DNA from: JAWLBY01 sp041687455
GTDB lineage: Bacteria > Pseudomonadota > Gammaproteobacteria > Xanthomonadales > Xanthomonadaceae
Reading direction: 5' to 3'
Length of the DNA stretch: 64,000 nucleotides
Assembly: GCA_041687455.1 (NCBI GenBank)
Contig: JAWLBY010000001.1
Location: 1-64,000 of the forward strand
A program made the translations under genes and the position numbers. The notes beneath the pieces are model-generated. The model worked only from the letters and a program-made list of their open reading frames with translations, did no database searches and was not told the origin of the DNA. Below are positions 50,663 through 59,970 of the stretch, one piece after another (the first letter of the stretch is position 1; each line of letters starts with the position of its first letter).

Positions 50663-53196
50663 TGGACACGCTGTCGGCACTGCCCGCGACGCCGCCCGAT
50701 GGCGGTACGGCGGCAGGCTGCTTCCACTGCGGCGAGCCGCTGCCGCCGACCCCGCCGATGGTCGAGTTCGACGGCGCGCCGCGCCCGTTCTGCTGCCCCG
50801 GCTGCGCGCAGGCGGCGGCGTTCATCCGCGACCAGGGGCTCGGCGACTATTACCAGTTGCGCCAGCGTGAAGGCTCGCGGGTCGCGGCCGGCGTCGACTG
50901 TTCGGTCTGGGATCGGGCCGATCTGCTCGCCGAGCACAGCCGCGCGCTGGCCGACGGCAGTCGCGAGATCACCGTGCTGACCGACGGCATGCACTGTGCC
51001 GCCTGCGCCTGGCTGATCGACCGCGCGCTGCGCCGCGAGCCGGCCGTCGACGACGTGCAGGCCAACGCGATCACCGGCCGGATCCGGCTGCGCTGGCAGC
51101 CCGGGCGACAACATCTCAGCGCGCTGCTGTCGCGACTGACCGCGCTCGGCTACACGCCGCAACTGGCGCCCGGCGCCGATCTCGAGGCGGCTCGGCTGCG
51201 CGAGCGGCGGCAGATGATCCTGCGGCTCGGCGTCGCCGGGCTCGGCATGCTGCAGGCGATGATGTTCGCCGAGGCGCTGTATCTCGACTTCGATCGGCAG
51301 ATGGCCGATCCGACTCGCGATTTCTTCCGCTGGATCGCGATGCTGGTGTCGACGCCGGTCGTATTCTGGTCCGGCTGGCCGTTCATTGCCGGCATGCTGC
51401 GCGAGTTCCGGTTGCGCCGGCTCGGCATGGATACGCCGATCGCCGGCTCGGTGCTGCTCGCATGGGCCGCGAGCGTGGTCGAAACGATCCGCGGCGGCGC
51501 CCACGTCTGGTACGACGCCGCAGTGATGTTCGTGTTCCTGCTGCTGGCCGCGCGAGCGATCGAGCAGTTCGCGCGGCGGCGCGCCAATGCGGTGGTCGAA
51601 CAACTCGGCCGCGCCCGTCCGGTGCTCGCCCGGCGAGTGCGCGCCGACGGCGTGCTCGAGGCGGTGCCGCTGGCCGCACTCGAGGTCGGCGACGTGGTGC
51701 AGGTCGCGGCCGGCGATGCGGTGCCGGCCGACGGTCGGCTGCTCGACACCGGTGAGTTCGACGAATCGCTGCTGACCGGCGAGTCGCGGGCAGTGGTCCG
51801 CGAGGCCGGCGACACCGCACTGGCCGGCAGCCACGCGCTGAGCCGGCCGGTGCGGATCGAGGTGACCGGCACCGGCCAGTCGACCCGGCTGGCACAACTG
51901 GTGCGACTGGTCGATGCGGCGCAGAACGCGCGTCCGCAACTGGCCCGAGCCGCCGAATCCCTGTCCGGTCGCTTCGTGGTCGGACTGCTGCTGGCGGCGG
52001 CGGCGACCTTCGCGATCTGGCTGCAGGTGGCGCCCGAACGAGCGTTCGAGGTCGCGCTGGCGGTGCTGGTGGTCAGTTGCCCATGTGCGCTGTCGCTGGC
52101 GGTGCCGGCCGGGCTGGCGGTCGCGCACGGCACGTTGGCGCGGATCGGCGTGCTGAGCCTGTCACCGGATGCGATCGACAGCCTGGCCCGGGTCGACACC
52201 GTGCTGCTCGACAAGACCGGCACGCTGACCGAAGGCAGGCCGCGGATCGTCGCCGAGCAGGCTTGCGGCGCGCTGTCGATCATCGAGGCGCGAAGTGTCG
52301 CTGCCGCGCTCGAACGCGCCAGCGGCCATCCACTGGCGGCCGCGTTCGTCGACGGCGCGGAACACGAACGCTGCGCGGCTTCGGTCGAGGTGCATGCCGG
52401 ACTCGGCGTCAGCGGTACCGTCGGCGGCCGCGAGTTCCGGCTCGGCCGGGCCGATTTCGCCGCTGCGGCCGCAGACGACGGCGCGATCTGGCTCGGCGAC
52501 GGCCGCCATCCTTACGCACGCTTCGAGCTGAGCGACAGCCTGCGGCCCGATGCAGCCACCGCGATCGAGGACTTGCAGCGCGCCGGCATCCGGGTCGAGA
52601 TCGCCAGTGGCGATGCCGAACCGGCGGTCGCCGCGGCCGCCCGCGCGCTCGGCGTTTCGCACTTCCAGGGCCGGATGTCGCCGGAAGCCAAGCTGCAGCA
52701 TCTGCGAGATCTGCAGGCCGACGGCCGCTGCGTCGCGATGCTCGGCGACGGCATCAACGACGCGCCGGTGCTGGCCGGGGCCGACGTTTCACTGGCGATG
52801 GCCAGCGGCGCCGCGGTCGCGCATCGCGCTGCCGACATGGTGCTGACCGGCACCCGACTCGAACGACTGCCGCAGGCACTCGCGGTCGCCGCGCGGACCC
52901 GTCGCGTGCTGCGCCAGAACCTGGCCTGGGCGCTGGCCTACAACGCGATCGCGATGCCGTTCGCGGCCACCGGCCTGGTGACGCCGTGGCTGGCCGCGCT
53001 CGGCATGGCCGCGTCCAGCCTGCTGGTCACGTTCAATGCGTTGCGGCTGGCGCGCGTGCCGGCCGCTGCGAACCCTGCCGTGGCGGCGACTTCCGCCGCG
53101 ATCCCATCCGATCCACCCGTTGCGCGGCCGACGATCGCGGCCGCAGCCGCTCGCAGCGACCACACCGCCGCGCCGCTGCCGGAGCCCTGCCGATGA
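50662..53196 (+). CDS. ccoI: Copper-translocating P-type ATPase CcoI/FixI
   Basis: 844 aa. N-terminal Cys-x2-Cys sites (GCFHCGEPLPP, and FCCPGC near 53-58), then a heavy-metal-associated domain with GMHCAACAWL (about 110). The membrane Cys-Pro-Cys is at 473-475, the phosphorylated Asp517 in DKTGTLTEG, and the hinge is GDGINDAPVL. It exports Cu(I) for oxidase assembly, as in the CopA2-type CcoI rather than in detoxifying CopA. The Pro/Ala-rich C-terminus extends past the usual end by about 40 residues. Confidence 0.94.
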   Translation: MDTLSALPATPPDGGTAAGCFHCGEPLPPTPPMVEFDGAPRPFCCPGCAQAAAFIRDQGLGDYYQLRQREGSRVAAGVDCSVWDRADLLAEHSRALADGSREITVLTDGMHCAACAWLIDRALRREPAVDDVQANAITGRIRLRWQPGRQHLSALLSRLTALGYTPQLAPGADLEAARLRERRQMILRLGVAGLGMLQAMMFAEALYLDFDRQMADPTRDFFRWIAMLVSTPVVFWSGWPFIAGMLREFRLRRLGMDTPIAGSVLLAWAASVVETIRGGAHVWYDAAVMFVFLLLAARAIEQFARRRANAVVEQLGRARPVLARRVRADGVLEAVPLAALEVGDVVQVAAGDAVPADGRLLDTGEFDESLLTGESRAVVREAGDTALAGSHALSRPVRIEVTGTGQSTRLAQLVRLVDAAQNARPQLARAAESLSGRFVVGLLLAAAATFAIWLQVAPERAFEVALAVLVVSCPCALSLAVPAGLAVAHGTLARIGVLSLSPDAIDSLARVDTVLLDKTGTLTEGRPRIVAEQACGALSIIEARSVAAALERASGHPLAAAFVDGAEHERCAASVEVHAGLGVSGTVGGREFRLGRADFAAAAADDGAIWLGDGRHPYARFELSDSLRPDAATAIEDLQRAGIRVEIASGDAEPAVAAAARALGVSHFQGRMSPEAKLQHLRDLQADGRCVAMLGDGINDAPVLAGADVSLAMASGAAVAHRAADMVLTGTRLERLPQALAVAARTRRVLRQNLAWALAYNAIAMPFAATGLVTPWLAALGMAASSLLVTFNALRLARVPAAANPAVAATSAAIPSDPPVARPTIAAAAARSDHTAAPLPEPCR

Positions 53197-53426
53197 CGAT
53201 CCTGCTCGTGCTGATCCCAATCAGCCTGATCCTGCTCGGCATCGCCATCGGCGCCTTTGCCTGGGCCGTGCGCGGCGGCCAGTTCGACGATCTGCAGACG
53301 CCGGCGATCGCAATCCTCGCCGACGACCGCGGCCCGTGTATCCCGGCGGCTCCGGCGGAGGTCGGCTCCGACGACGCCGCGCCGGCCGCGCAGCCACCGC
53401 ACAGCGATGCCGATCGACTGGCTTAG
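53193..53426 (+). CDS. ccoS: cbb3 oxidase maturation protein CcoS
   Basis: 77 aa. One membrane helix with conserved GxxxGA (PISLILLGIAIGAFAW), then AVRGGQFDDLQTPA, the CcoS hallmark ending in an Asp-Asp-Leu. It is required for haem or copper insertion into CcoN. The C-terminal tail (about 45-77) is longer and Ala/Pro-rich. Its start overlaps the ccoI stop by four bases, and it overlaps the next gene by 20. Confidence 0.92.
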   Translation: MTILLVLIPISLILLGIAIGAFAWAVRGGQFDDLQTPAIAILADDRGPCIPAAPAEVGSDDAAPAAQPPHSDADRLA

Positions 53427-54132
53427 CATCGGCGCCGCGTTCACCAGCGGGCTGCTCGGCAGCCTGCACTGCGCGGCGATGTGCGGCGGAATAGCGGCCA
53501 GCGTCGGACTCGGCGCCCGGCGCGGCAACGCATTCGCGAGCGCATTGCGGGTGAACCTGGCGCGGATCGCGTCCTACACGCTGGCCGGCGCGATCGCCGG
53601 TGGCATCGGCGGCGGCATCGTCGCGATCGCCCGCTTCGAGCAACTGCAGATCGCACTGCGGGTCGCGCTCGGGCTGGTGCTGATCGTGGTGGCGCTGCGG
53701 CTGTTCGACCGGCGCGGCCGGCTCGGTTTCCTGCGCGCGCCGGCCGGCCGGCTGTGGCAGTTCCTGGCACCGCTGCAGAAACGGCTGATGCCGGCCGACA
53801 CACCGCTGCGGCAACTCGGCGTCGGCGTGCTGTGGGGCTGGTTGCCGTGCGGCCTGTCCGGCACGCTGCTGCTGGCCGCCTGGTTCAGCGCCAGCGCCGC
53901 CACCGGCGGCTTGCTGATGGCCGCGTTCGGTTTCGGCACGCTGGCAACGATGCTGCCGCTGGCGTGGACCGGCAGCCGGCTGTTCGCGAGCTTCGAGCGC
54001 AGCGGTGCGCGGACCGCCGCCGCCGGCCTGGTGCTCGCGGCCGGCCTGCTGACCATCGCCGCGCCGTGGCTGATGCAGATTCCGGCCATGCACGACTGGT
54101 TGCGCGCACTCGGCTGTGTACCGGCCACGTAG
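53407..54132 (+). CDS. TauE/SafE- or UreH-like membrane protein of the cbb3 locus
   Basis: 241 aa with about six membrane helices. It starts SIGAAFTSGLLGSLHCAAMCGGI and has a matching central GWLPCGLSGTLLLAAWF. Both halves carry a Cys in the helix repeat (Cys near 22, 26 and Cys near 145), typical of the UreH/DsbD-like transmembrane domain. Such genes commonly follow ccoS, and a role in copper or haem handling for the oxidase is likely; sulfite export is only the family's name. ATG 53407 lies inside ccoS. Confidence 0.82.
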   Translation: MPIDWLSIGAAFTSGLLGSLHCAAMCGGIAASVGLGARRGNAFASALRVNLARIASYTLAGAIAGGIGGGIVAIARFEQLQIALRVALGLVLIVVALRLFDRRGRLGFLRAPAGRLWQFLAPLQKRLMPADTPLRQLGVGVLWGWLPCGLSGTLLLAAWFSASAATGGLLMAAFGFGTLATMLPLAWTGSRLFASFERSGARTAAAGLVLAAGLLTIAAPWLMQIPAMHDWLRALGCVPAT

Positions 54133-54221
54133 CCGTACCCCTCGCCATCGGCGACGCAGCCCGACGTCACTGCGGCCGAGTCGCGCCCCGACCGCAACCG
54201 TGCCCGATCGGGTGGCAGGCC

Positions 54222-55109
54222 TCAATGCTGCAGCCGCGGATCCACCGACAGCGTCGCGTACAGGAATTCGGTCAGCGCACGGATCCGCGCGACCCGCCTG
54301 AGGTCCGGATGCGTCAGCACCCAGACCTGGGTATCGAACGCGCTGTCCGGCGGCTGTAGCCGGACCAGCCCGCGGCGACTGGCTGCCAGCGGACATAGCA
54401 GCCAGCCGACCCCGAAGCCGGCGGCCACCGCGTCGGCCAGCGTGATCAGGCTGTCGACCCGCAAGCCGATCCGCTCCGGGGCGACGTGCTCGCGGATCCA
54501 TCGTGCCGACGTCAGGTGCGCCAACGGTTCGGCATGTCCGACCCACCGGTAGTCGGCTTCGCGCGGCCGGCGACCGAGCGACTTCAGATACGACCGTGAC
54601 CCATACAACGCGGTCTGGACAATGCCGACCCGGCGCCCGATCAGGTTGTCCGGCGGCCGGTTCGAGCCGCGCACGGCGACATCGGCTTCACGCTGGGTCA
54701 GGTTCATGAAACTGTTGTTGATCACCAGTTCCAGCCGCAGCCGGGGATGTCGTGCGCCGAAATCCCCGAGCGGCTGCAGCAGCAGCGTCTGCAGCAGCGT
54801 GTCCGGCGCGGTCAGCCGGACCGTGCCGCCCAGTTGCAGGTCGGCGCCGGTCACGCGCCGCTCGGCGGCATCGAGCGTGTCGGAGACGCCAGCGATGCCG
54901 GCCGCCAGCTCCTGACCACGCGCGGTCAGCGCATAGCCGCCCGGCAGCCGGTCGAACAGCCGCACGTCGAGCGTCTGCTCGAGGCTGGCAATGCGCCGCA
55001 GCACGGTCGAATGGTTGACCTGCAGCGCCTGCGCGGCCGCGGAGATCGAGCCGCGCTCGCAGACGGCCAGAAAGAACTGCAGATCGCCCCACTGCATGCG
55101 TGCCCCCAT
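54222..55109 (-). CDS. LysR-family transcriptional regulator
   Basis: 295 aa. N-terminal winged helix (about 5-65): DLQFFLAVCERGSISAAAQAL and HSTVLRRIASLEQ. The effector-binding domain (about 95-290) includes VRLTAPDTLLQTLL. The subfamily resembles single-gene regulators next to oxidoreductases. It is divergent from the MDR gene over a 110-base gap containing a perfect palindrome (55134-55148). A shorter start at ATG 55097 (MQWGDL) fits the HTH start equally well. Confidence 0.88.
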   Translation of the reverse strand: MGARMQWGDLQFFLAVCERGSISAAAQALQVNHSTVLRRIASLEQTLDVRLFDRLPGGYALTARGQELAAGIAGVSDTLDAAERRVTGADLQLGGTVRLTAPDTLLQTLLLQPLGDFGARHPRLRLELVINNSFMNLTQREADVAVRGSNRPPDNLIGRRVGIVQTALYGSRSYLKSLGRRPREADYRWVGHAEPLAHLTSARWIREHVAPERIGLRVDSLITLADAVAAGFGVGWLLCPLAASRRGLVRLQPPDSAFDTQVWVLTHPDLRRVARIRALTEFLYATLSVDPRLQH

Positions 55110-55133
55110 GGCCCCGGCAACCTGTGCGAATAC

Positions 55134-55148
55134 GCATACAGTGTATGC
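55134..55148. promoter_or_regulatory. Palindromic operator between lysR and the MDR gene
   Basis: GCATACAGTGTATGC is a perfect 15-base palindrome (7-base arms around G) within an AT-rich patch. It lies 24 bases upstream of the regulator's start and 72 bases before the oxidoreductase. LysR proteins bind T-N11-A palindromes in such divergent gaps; this site contains that spacing. It is the best candidate for autoregulation and activation. Confidence 0.6.
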
Positions 55149-55219
55149 ATCAATTGCGGATTCCTGCGCAGATTTGCCGCGAATAGACTGATCGCATCCT
55201 CATCGCCGATGGAAACGAC

Positions 55220-56290
55220 ATGTCTGCATCCTCGTCCGCTCTCGCGATTCCGGCGCCGGCCAGATTCACGGCCTGCACGCTGATCCGCGGCGCCGGCGCC
55301 GACCGCCTGCAGCGCGTCGAACGCGTCGCCGGCTCGCTCGGCGCTCGCGACGTCCGCGTGCGCATCCACGCCGTGGCGCTGAACCATCGCGACCTGATGC
55401 TGGCCGACGGCCGCGCCGGACCGGCCGACCGAGCCATCGTGCCGGCGTCCGACGCCGCTGGCGAAGTGGTCGCAATCGGCCCGGAAGTCGAGACGCTGGC
55501 CGTCGGCGACCGCGTCGTCAGCAGCTTCTTTCCGGACTGGCTGAGCGGCCCGATGACCGACCGCGTCACGGCCCGGGCGCTGGGCGGCACGCTCGACGGC
55601 GTACTGGCCGAACAGGTGGTGCTGCCGGAGTCGGCGTGGGTACCGATGCCGGCGCACCTCGACTACATCGAAGCGTCGACGCTGAGCTGCGCCGGCGTCA
55701 CCGCGTGGCATGCCCTGTTCGGCCTGGATCCGCTGCCTCCCGGTGCGACGATCGCGCTGCTCGGCACTGGCGGTGTATCGATCTGGGCGCTGCAACTGGC
55801 CAGAGCGGCCGGCCATCGCGTGCTCGTGACGTCGTCGGACGACGACAAGCTGGCCCGGGTTCGGGCACTGGGCGCCGATGCGACCGTCAACTATCGGCAG
55901 ACGCCGGACTGGGGCGCCGCACTGCGAACACTCAGCGGTGGTCACGGCGTCGATCGCGTGCTCGATATCGGTGGTCCGGACACCATCACCCAGTCCATTC
56001 GTGCGCTGCGCAGCGGCGGCACCGTCGCCGTGATCGGCCGCCTGACCGGCAGCGAGCCGGCGCGGCTCGACCCGGCCGAGCTGTTCATCGGCGGCAAGCG
56101 ACTGGTCGGCCTGTCGATCGGCAGCCGCGCGATGGCGCTCGAACTCGCCCGCTTCGTCGAGCAGAGCGGGCTGCGGCCGGTGGTCGACCGGGTGTTCGGC
56201 TACCGCGACGCTGGCGCGGCCTTCCACTATCTCGCAGCCGGACGGCACATCGGCAAGGTCGTCATCGACGTGTCCGGCGAAGCTGCCTGA
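55220..56290 (+). CDS. Zinc-independent MDR / quinone-oxidoreductase-like enzyme
   Basis: 356 aa, medium-chain dehydrogenase/reductase. The N-terminal catalytic domain has VALNHRDLMLADG in place of the zinc-binding Cys/His set. The nucleotide-binding site is LLGTGGVSIWALQLARAAG (about 173-190), GxGGVS followed by SSDDDKL, leaving NAD versus NADP open. It probably reduces an enone or a quinone with NAD(P)H. Its partner is the divergent LysR regulator. No other pathway gene is adjacent, so the substrate is unknown. Confidence 0.85.
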   Translation: MSASSSALAIPAPARFTACTLIRGAGADRLQRVERVAGSLGARDVRVRIHAVALNHRDLMLADGRAGPADRAIVPASDAAGEVVAIGPEVETLAVGDRVVSSFFPDWLSGPMTDRVTARALGGTLDGVLAEQVVLPESAWVPMPAHLDYIEASTLSCAGVTAWHALFGLDPLPPGATIALLGTGGVSIWALQLARAAGHRVLVTSSDDDKLARVRALGADATVNYRQTPDWGAALRTLSGGHGVDRVLDIGGPDTITQSIRALRSGGTVAVIGRLTGSEPARLDPAELFIGGKRLVGLSIGSRAMALELARFVEQSGLRPVVDRVFGYRDAGAAFHYLAAGRHIGKVVIDVSGEAA

Positions 56291-56363
56291 GTCGTGCGGG
56301 ACTTGCCCGATCGGCGGCACGCACCGGGAATCCGGGCCAGCCGCACTGCCACGAAACCCCGGC

Positions 56364-59081
56364 TCAATCGCGCGGCAGCCGACTGACCAGTCGCGCGAGG
56401 CGGAACCGCTGCGGCGCCTGGTCGGCGGCGATCGCGTCGATCACTGCTTCGGCGGCGGCGATGCGGATGCGCGCCTCGGCGAAGTCGCGCTCGGCCAGCG
56501 CCAACTCGGCGAGATCGAGATCGAGTTCGGCGATCCGCAGCGTGCGCTCGCCGCGCAGCGTGACGGCGAGCGAGCGCGCCGACTGCAGTTCGCTGACGGC
56601 GGTCGCGCGATCGCCGTCGGCGGCGGCGAGCAAGCCGGCGAGCCGGACCATGTCGGCGACGCGGACGTCGTTGCCCGGCAGCGACGATCGGGCAGCCAAT
56701 GCCGCATCCAGATGCGTGCGCGCATCGGCCAGCGTGCCGTGCCGGCGATGCCAGTCGGCGAGATAGACCTCGCGCATCGTGCGTGCGGCATCGAGTTGTA
56801 CGCCGTCACCGTCGATCGGCAGCTCCAGCAGTGCGCGGGCGGCGTCGGCTTCGCCGTGCAACAGCAGGGCGAGTCCGAGGTGCTGACGGAACAGTGCCAG
56901 CACCGCCGGACGTGCCTGCGACGCCGCCTCGGTGATCGCGACGGCGCGCCGCAGCGGCGGCAACGCACGCTGGTAGTCGCCGATTTCTCGATACAGCGTG
57001 GCAATGTTGTTCAATCCGATCGCCAGTGCCGGATCCTCCTCACCGAGGATCCGTCGCTGCACCGCCAGCGCCGCTTCGGTCTGCTCGAGCGCTTCGCGCA
57101 CGCGGCCCTGCTGGTGGTACAGCGCACCGAGACTGTTGTGCAGCAGCGCGGTGCCGGCGCTGTCGTGGGCATAGAGTCGGTCGCGGTCACCGAGCAGCGT
57201 CTCGAGCACCTGCTGGGCCTCCGCGCGGCGGCCTACGCGAAGCAGCAGATGCACCAGCTTGCCGCGGGCGACGAACAGATCCGGATGGTCTGCCGACAGG
57301 CTGCTCTCGAGCCGCGGCAGCAGCCGTTCGAGCCGCTCGATCGCCTCGGTTTCGCGACCGGTCTCGCGCAGCACCTCGGTCTGGTAGACGTCGAGCATCA
57401 GCACGTCCGGCGACGCCGGTCCGGACAGTACGACCCAGGCGTTGCGCGCCGCGGCCAGCGTGCGTTCGGCATCGGCATGCGCACCGCGGCGATTCTGTGC
57501 AATGCCGAGGTAGATCTGCGCGCTGGAGGCGCGGCGCGGCTCCCCCGCCTGCAGATACAGTGCGTGCGCCTCCGCCAGCAGCCGCTCGGCGTCATCGGCG
57601 CGACCACGATCGATCTGCGCGCGACCGAGCACATCGAGGGCATCGGCGAGCGTGCGCCGGTCGCCACTCTTCCGGGCGACCGCAATCGCATCGGCCATTA
57701 CCGCGGCTGCCGCATTCGGCAGGCCGAGGTGGTATTGAATCGTGCCGAGTGCCACCAGCAACGTCGCCCGCTGCTCGTCGCCGATCTGTTGGTCGGTGGC
57801 CAGCCGGCGGATACCGTGTTCGACCAGCTCGGCGGCGGTCAGCGCTCGGTTGCCGCTGCGCGCAGGTTCGGCCTGCCGGAACAGGTCGACCAGAAACGCA
57901 GCGGACGCGCGTGCGGTCTGTGCTTCGCGGGCAACGATCCGCTCCGCCTCGATCGCGCGGTCACGCTCGATCACCAGCCTGGCGCCGAGCACCAGCAGCG
58001 CGGCCAGCATCGCCGCGGTCAGCACGGCGGCGATCCGGTGTCGCAGCAGCCACTTGCCGAACACGTAGCGGCGCGTCTGCGGTACCGCGCGCACCGGGCG
58101 CCGGGCGAGGAAGCGCTCGAGGTCGTCGGCGAACTCGGCGGCCGAGGCGTAGCGCTCGCTCGGAATCACCGCACAGGCGCGATCGACGATCCGGTCGATC
58201 TCGTCCGGCGCGCGGTCGGCACGCCGGGCAGCCGCGCCATCGGTGGGGTCGCGGCGATGCAGCAGTTCGGCCAGCAGCAGGCCGAGCGCGTAAACGTCGG
58301 TCGCGGTGCTCGGCGGTTTGCCGCTGCGCTGCTCGGGACTCGAATAGCCCGGCGTGAACCAGCCGCCGACCGCCGCCTGCGCGGCGCCCGGAAGCAGCAG
58401 TGCGGCGATGCCGAAATCGAGCAGCACCGGTCGGCCGTCATCCTGCAGCAACACGTTCGCCGGCTTGATGTCGCAATGGACGATCAGTTTCTGGTGCGCG
58501 TGCTGCACCGCCCGCGCCACCTCGACCAGCAGCCGGATCCGCTCGCGGCGACCGAGCCGGCGCGCATCGGCCGCCTGCGTGATCGGCTGGCCGCGAATGT
58601 GCTCGATGACGAGATACGGCTGACCCTGCCCGGTCTCGCCGCCATCGAGCAGCCTCGCGATACCGGGATGGCGCAGGTCGGCGAGGATCTGACGCTCGTG
58701 CCGCAGTTGCTGCACTGCGCCGGCGGTCACGAATCCGCGAATCAGTTTCAGCGCCGCCTGCTGGGTGAAGCCGCCCTCGACGCGCTCGACCCGGTACACG
58801 CTTCCCATGCCGCCGCTGCCGATCTGCTCGACCAGCCGCCAGGCACCGATCCGGCTGCCAAGCTCCGGCTCCGGCAGCTCGCTGGCGAAGGCAGCCTCGA
58901 TCTGTTCGCTGAGGGTGTCGGGTCCGGCGTCGGCCGACAGCATCTGCTCGAGCTGCTCGCGCAATTCCGGCGCAATCGTCAATGCAGCAAGCCAATCGGC
59001 GCGCTCGGTCGCCGGCAGACGCACGCCGGCGGCAAACAGTGCGTCGAGCAGATGCCAGTGCTCGTCGGTGGTCGAAGCCAT
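56364..59081 (-). CDS. Membrane Ser/Thr kinase with TPR tail, partner of the ECF sigma factor
   Basis: 905 aa. An N-terminal helical leader (about 1-75) precedes the kinase domain (about 80-345): IGSGGMGSVYRV, Lys112, then His202-Cys203-Asp204 with Lys206 and Asn209, Asp-Phe-Gly at 222-224, and YSSPEQRSG. The Cys in place of Arg makes it a non-RD kinase, which typically does not need activation-loop phosphorylation. One membrane helix (about 352-374) leads to a large C-terminal part (about 400-890) of helical TPR-like repeats, probably periplasmic. It starts four bases after the sigma gene's stop. Such STPKs phosphorylate the cognate ECF43 sigma factor. Confidence 0.88.
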   Translation of the reverse strand: MASTTDEHWHLLDALFAAGVRLPATERADWLAALTIAPELREQLEQMLSADAGPDTLSEQIEAAFASELPEPELGSRIGAWRLVEQIGSGGMGSVYRVERVEGGFTQQAALKLIRGFVTAGAVQQLRHERQILADLRHPGIARLLDGGETGQGQPYLVIEHIRGQPITQAADARRLGRRERIRLLVEVARAVQHAHQKLIVHCDIKPANVLLQDDGRPVLLDFGIAALLLPGAAQAAVGGWFTPGYSSPEQRSGKPPSTATDVYALGLLLAELLHRRDPTDGAAARRADRAPDEIDRIVDRACAVIPSERYASAAEFADDLERFLARRPVRAVPQTRRYVFGKWLLRHRIAAVLTAAMLAALLVLGARLVIERDRAIEAERIVAREAQTARASAAFLVDLFRQAEPARSGNRALTAAELVEHGIRRLATDQQIGDEQRATLLVALGTIQYHLGLPNAAAAVMADAIAVARKSGDRRTLADALDVLGRAQIDRGRADDAERLLAEAHALYLQAGEPRRASSAQIYLGIAQNRRGAHADAERTLAAARNAWVVLSGPASPDVLMLDVYQTEVLRETGRETEAIERLERLLPRLESSLSADHPDLFVARGKLVHLLLRVGRRAEAQQVLETLLGDRDRLYAHDSAGTALLHNSLGALYHQQGRVREALEQTEAALAVQRRILGEEDPALAIGLNNIATLYREIGDYQRALPPLRRAVAITEAASQARPAVLALFRQHLGLALLLHGEADAARALLELPIDGDGVQLDAARTMREVYLADWHRRHGTLADARTHLDAALAARSSLPGNDVRVADMVRLAGLLAAADGDRATAVSELQSARSLAVTLRGERTLRIAELDLDLAELALAERDFAEARIRIAAAEAVIDAIAADQAPQRFRLARLVSRLPRD

Positions 59082-59085
59082 CGGA

Positions 59086-59646
59086 CTAGCCCTGCAGCCG
59101 CTGCTTGAGCCAGGCGCGGGCAAACCGCAGATCGCGGTTGACGGTCGCCAGCGACAGCCCGAGCACGTCGGCCGCCTCCTGGTTCTCGAGCCCGACCAGA
59201 TAGATCAGCTCGACGACGTCGGCCTTGCGCGCATCACGACGACGCAGCTCGGCCAGCGAATCGTACAGGTCGCGCGGGTCCTCGCCGGGGCTGTCGGCGA
59301 CGTCGTCGAGCGCCCGTAGCGTGACCCGGATGTTCTCTCCGCCGCGCTTGGCCGCCAGTCGCTGCCGGGCGAGATCGAGCAGGATATTGCGCATCGCCAC
59401 CGCCGTTGCGCGGAAGAAGTGCACGCGGTCCTGCCACTGCGTCGTGCTGTCGGCCATCCGCAGGAACAGTTCGTGCGCCAGCTCGGTCGGCTGCAGCGCC
59501 GCACCGTGCCGACGCACCTGGCCGGCCGCCAGTGCGCGGATCCGTTCGTAGACCAGTGCGACTGCGGCGTCGCGTGAACCGGCATCGCCGGCACTCCACT
59601 CGTGCAGCAGCCGGGTCAGGTGCCGATCGTCGGGCGTGGTCACCAC
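59086..59646 (-). CDS. ECF-type RNA polymerase sigma factor (ECF43-like)
   Basis: 186 aa. Sigma-70 region 2 (about 30-90): ALQPTELAHELFLRMADS, then FFRATAVAMRNILLDLARQRL. Region 4 (about 125-180): ELIYLVGLENQEAADVLGLSLATVNRDLRFARAWL in two pieces, the classic helix-turn-helix. The acidic DAED motif is replaced by Gln-Pro-Thr54-Glu, so core-polymerase binding may require phosphate on Thr54, as shown for EcfP of Vibrio (kinase PknT). The start is uncertain: GTG GTG at 59646-59641 follows GCGAGG; upstream residues look non-conserved. The kinase gene follows at once. Confidence 0.88.
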   Translation of the reverse strand: MVTTPDDRHLTRLLHEWSAGDAGSRDAAVALVYERIRALAAGQVRRHGAALQPTELAHELFLRMADSTTQWQDRVHFFRATAVAMRNILLDLARQRLAAKRGGENIRVTLRALDDVADSPGEDPRDLYDSLAELRRRDARKADVVELIYLVGLENQEAADVLGLSLATVNRDLRFARAWLKQRLQG

Positions 59647-59832
59647 GGATGCCTCGCAAGGTCTGTCGTTGCCGGATCCGGCCGGCCGCCGGTGCGCCAC
59701 GGTCGCGACAGCCGTCAAGCCGGCGTCGACGCGCCCCGGCGATCGTCGCACAAAGCGGAGCACGGCAGCAGCGCGTGGCCGCGCGGCGGACGGACGGGAT
59801 GCGCCTTCGCCAGATCAGTGCTCCGGGCGCTG

Positions 59833-59870
59833 AAAAGCCGAACCCCGGCACGTGGCCGGGGTTCGGTTTT
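59833..59870. terminator. Bidirectional rho-independent terminator
   Basis: A 12-bp perfect stem CCGAACCCCGGC (59838-59849) with its complement at 59855-59866 and a five-base loop. It is flanked by AAAAG on the left and TTTT on the right, so it can end transcripts in either direction. It lies between the repeat-rich surface-protein gene and the sigma factor gene, both on the minus strand. It therefore separates them into different transcripts. Confidence 0.9.
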
Positions 59871-59970
59871 CACACTGATGCTGTTCCCGGGCAGGCAGCG
59901 GCGGCGTCGACGGGCACGCCGCTGGTCGCGCTGCCGATCGGTCAGCCGATGCCAGCCCCCCGTCCCGGGA

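Noticed and set aside
53407..54132. Dedicated sulfite exporter
   Set aside because: Only the fold name suggests this; position after ccoS favours a role in oxidase maturation.
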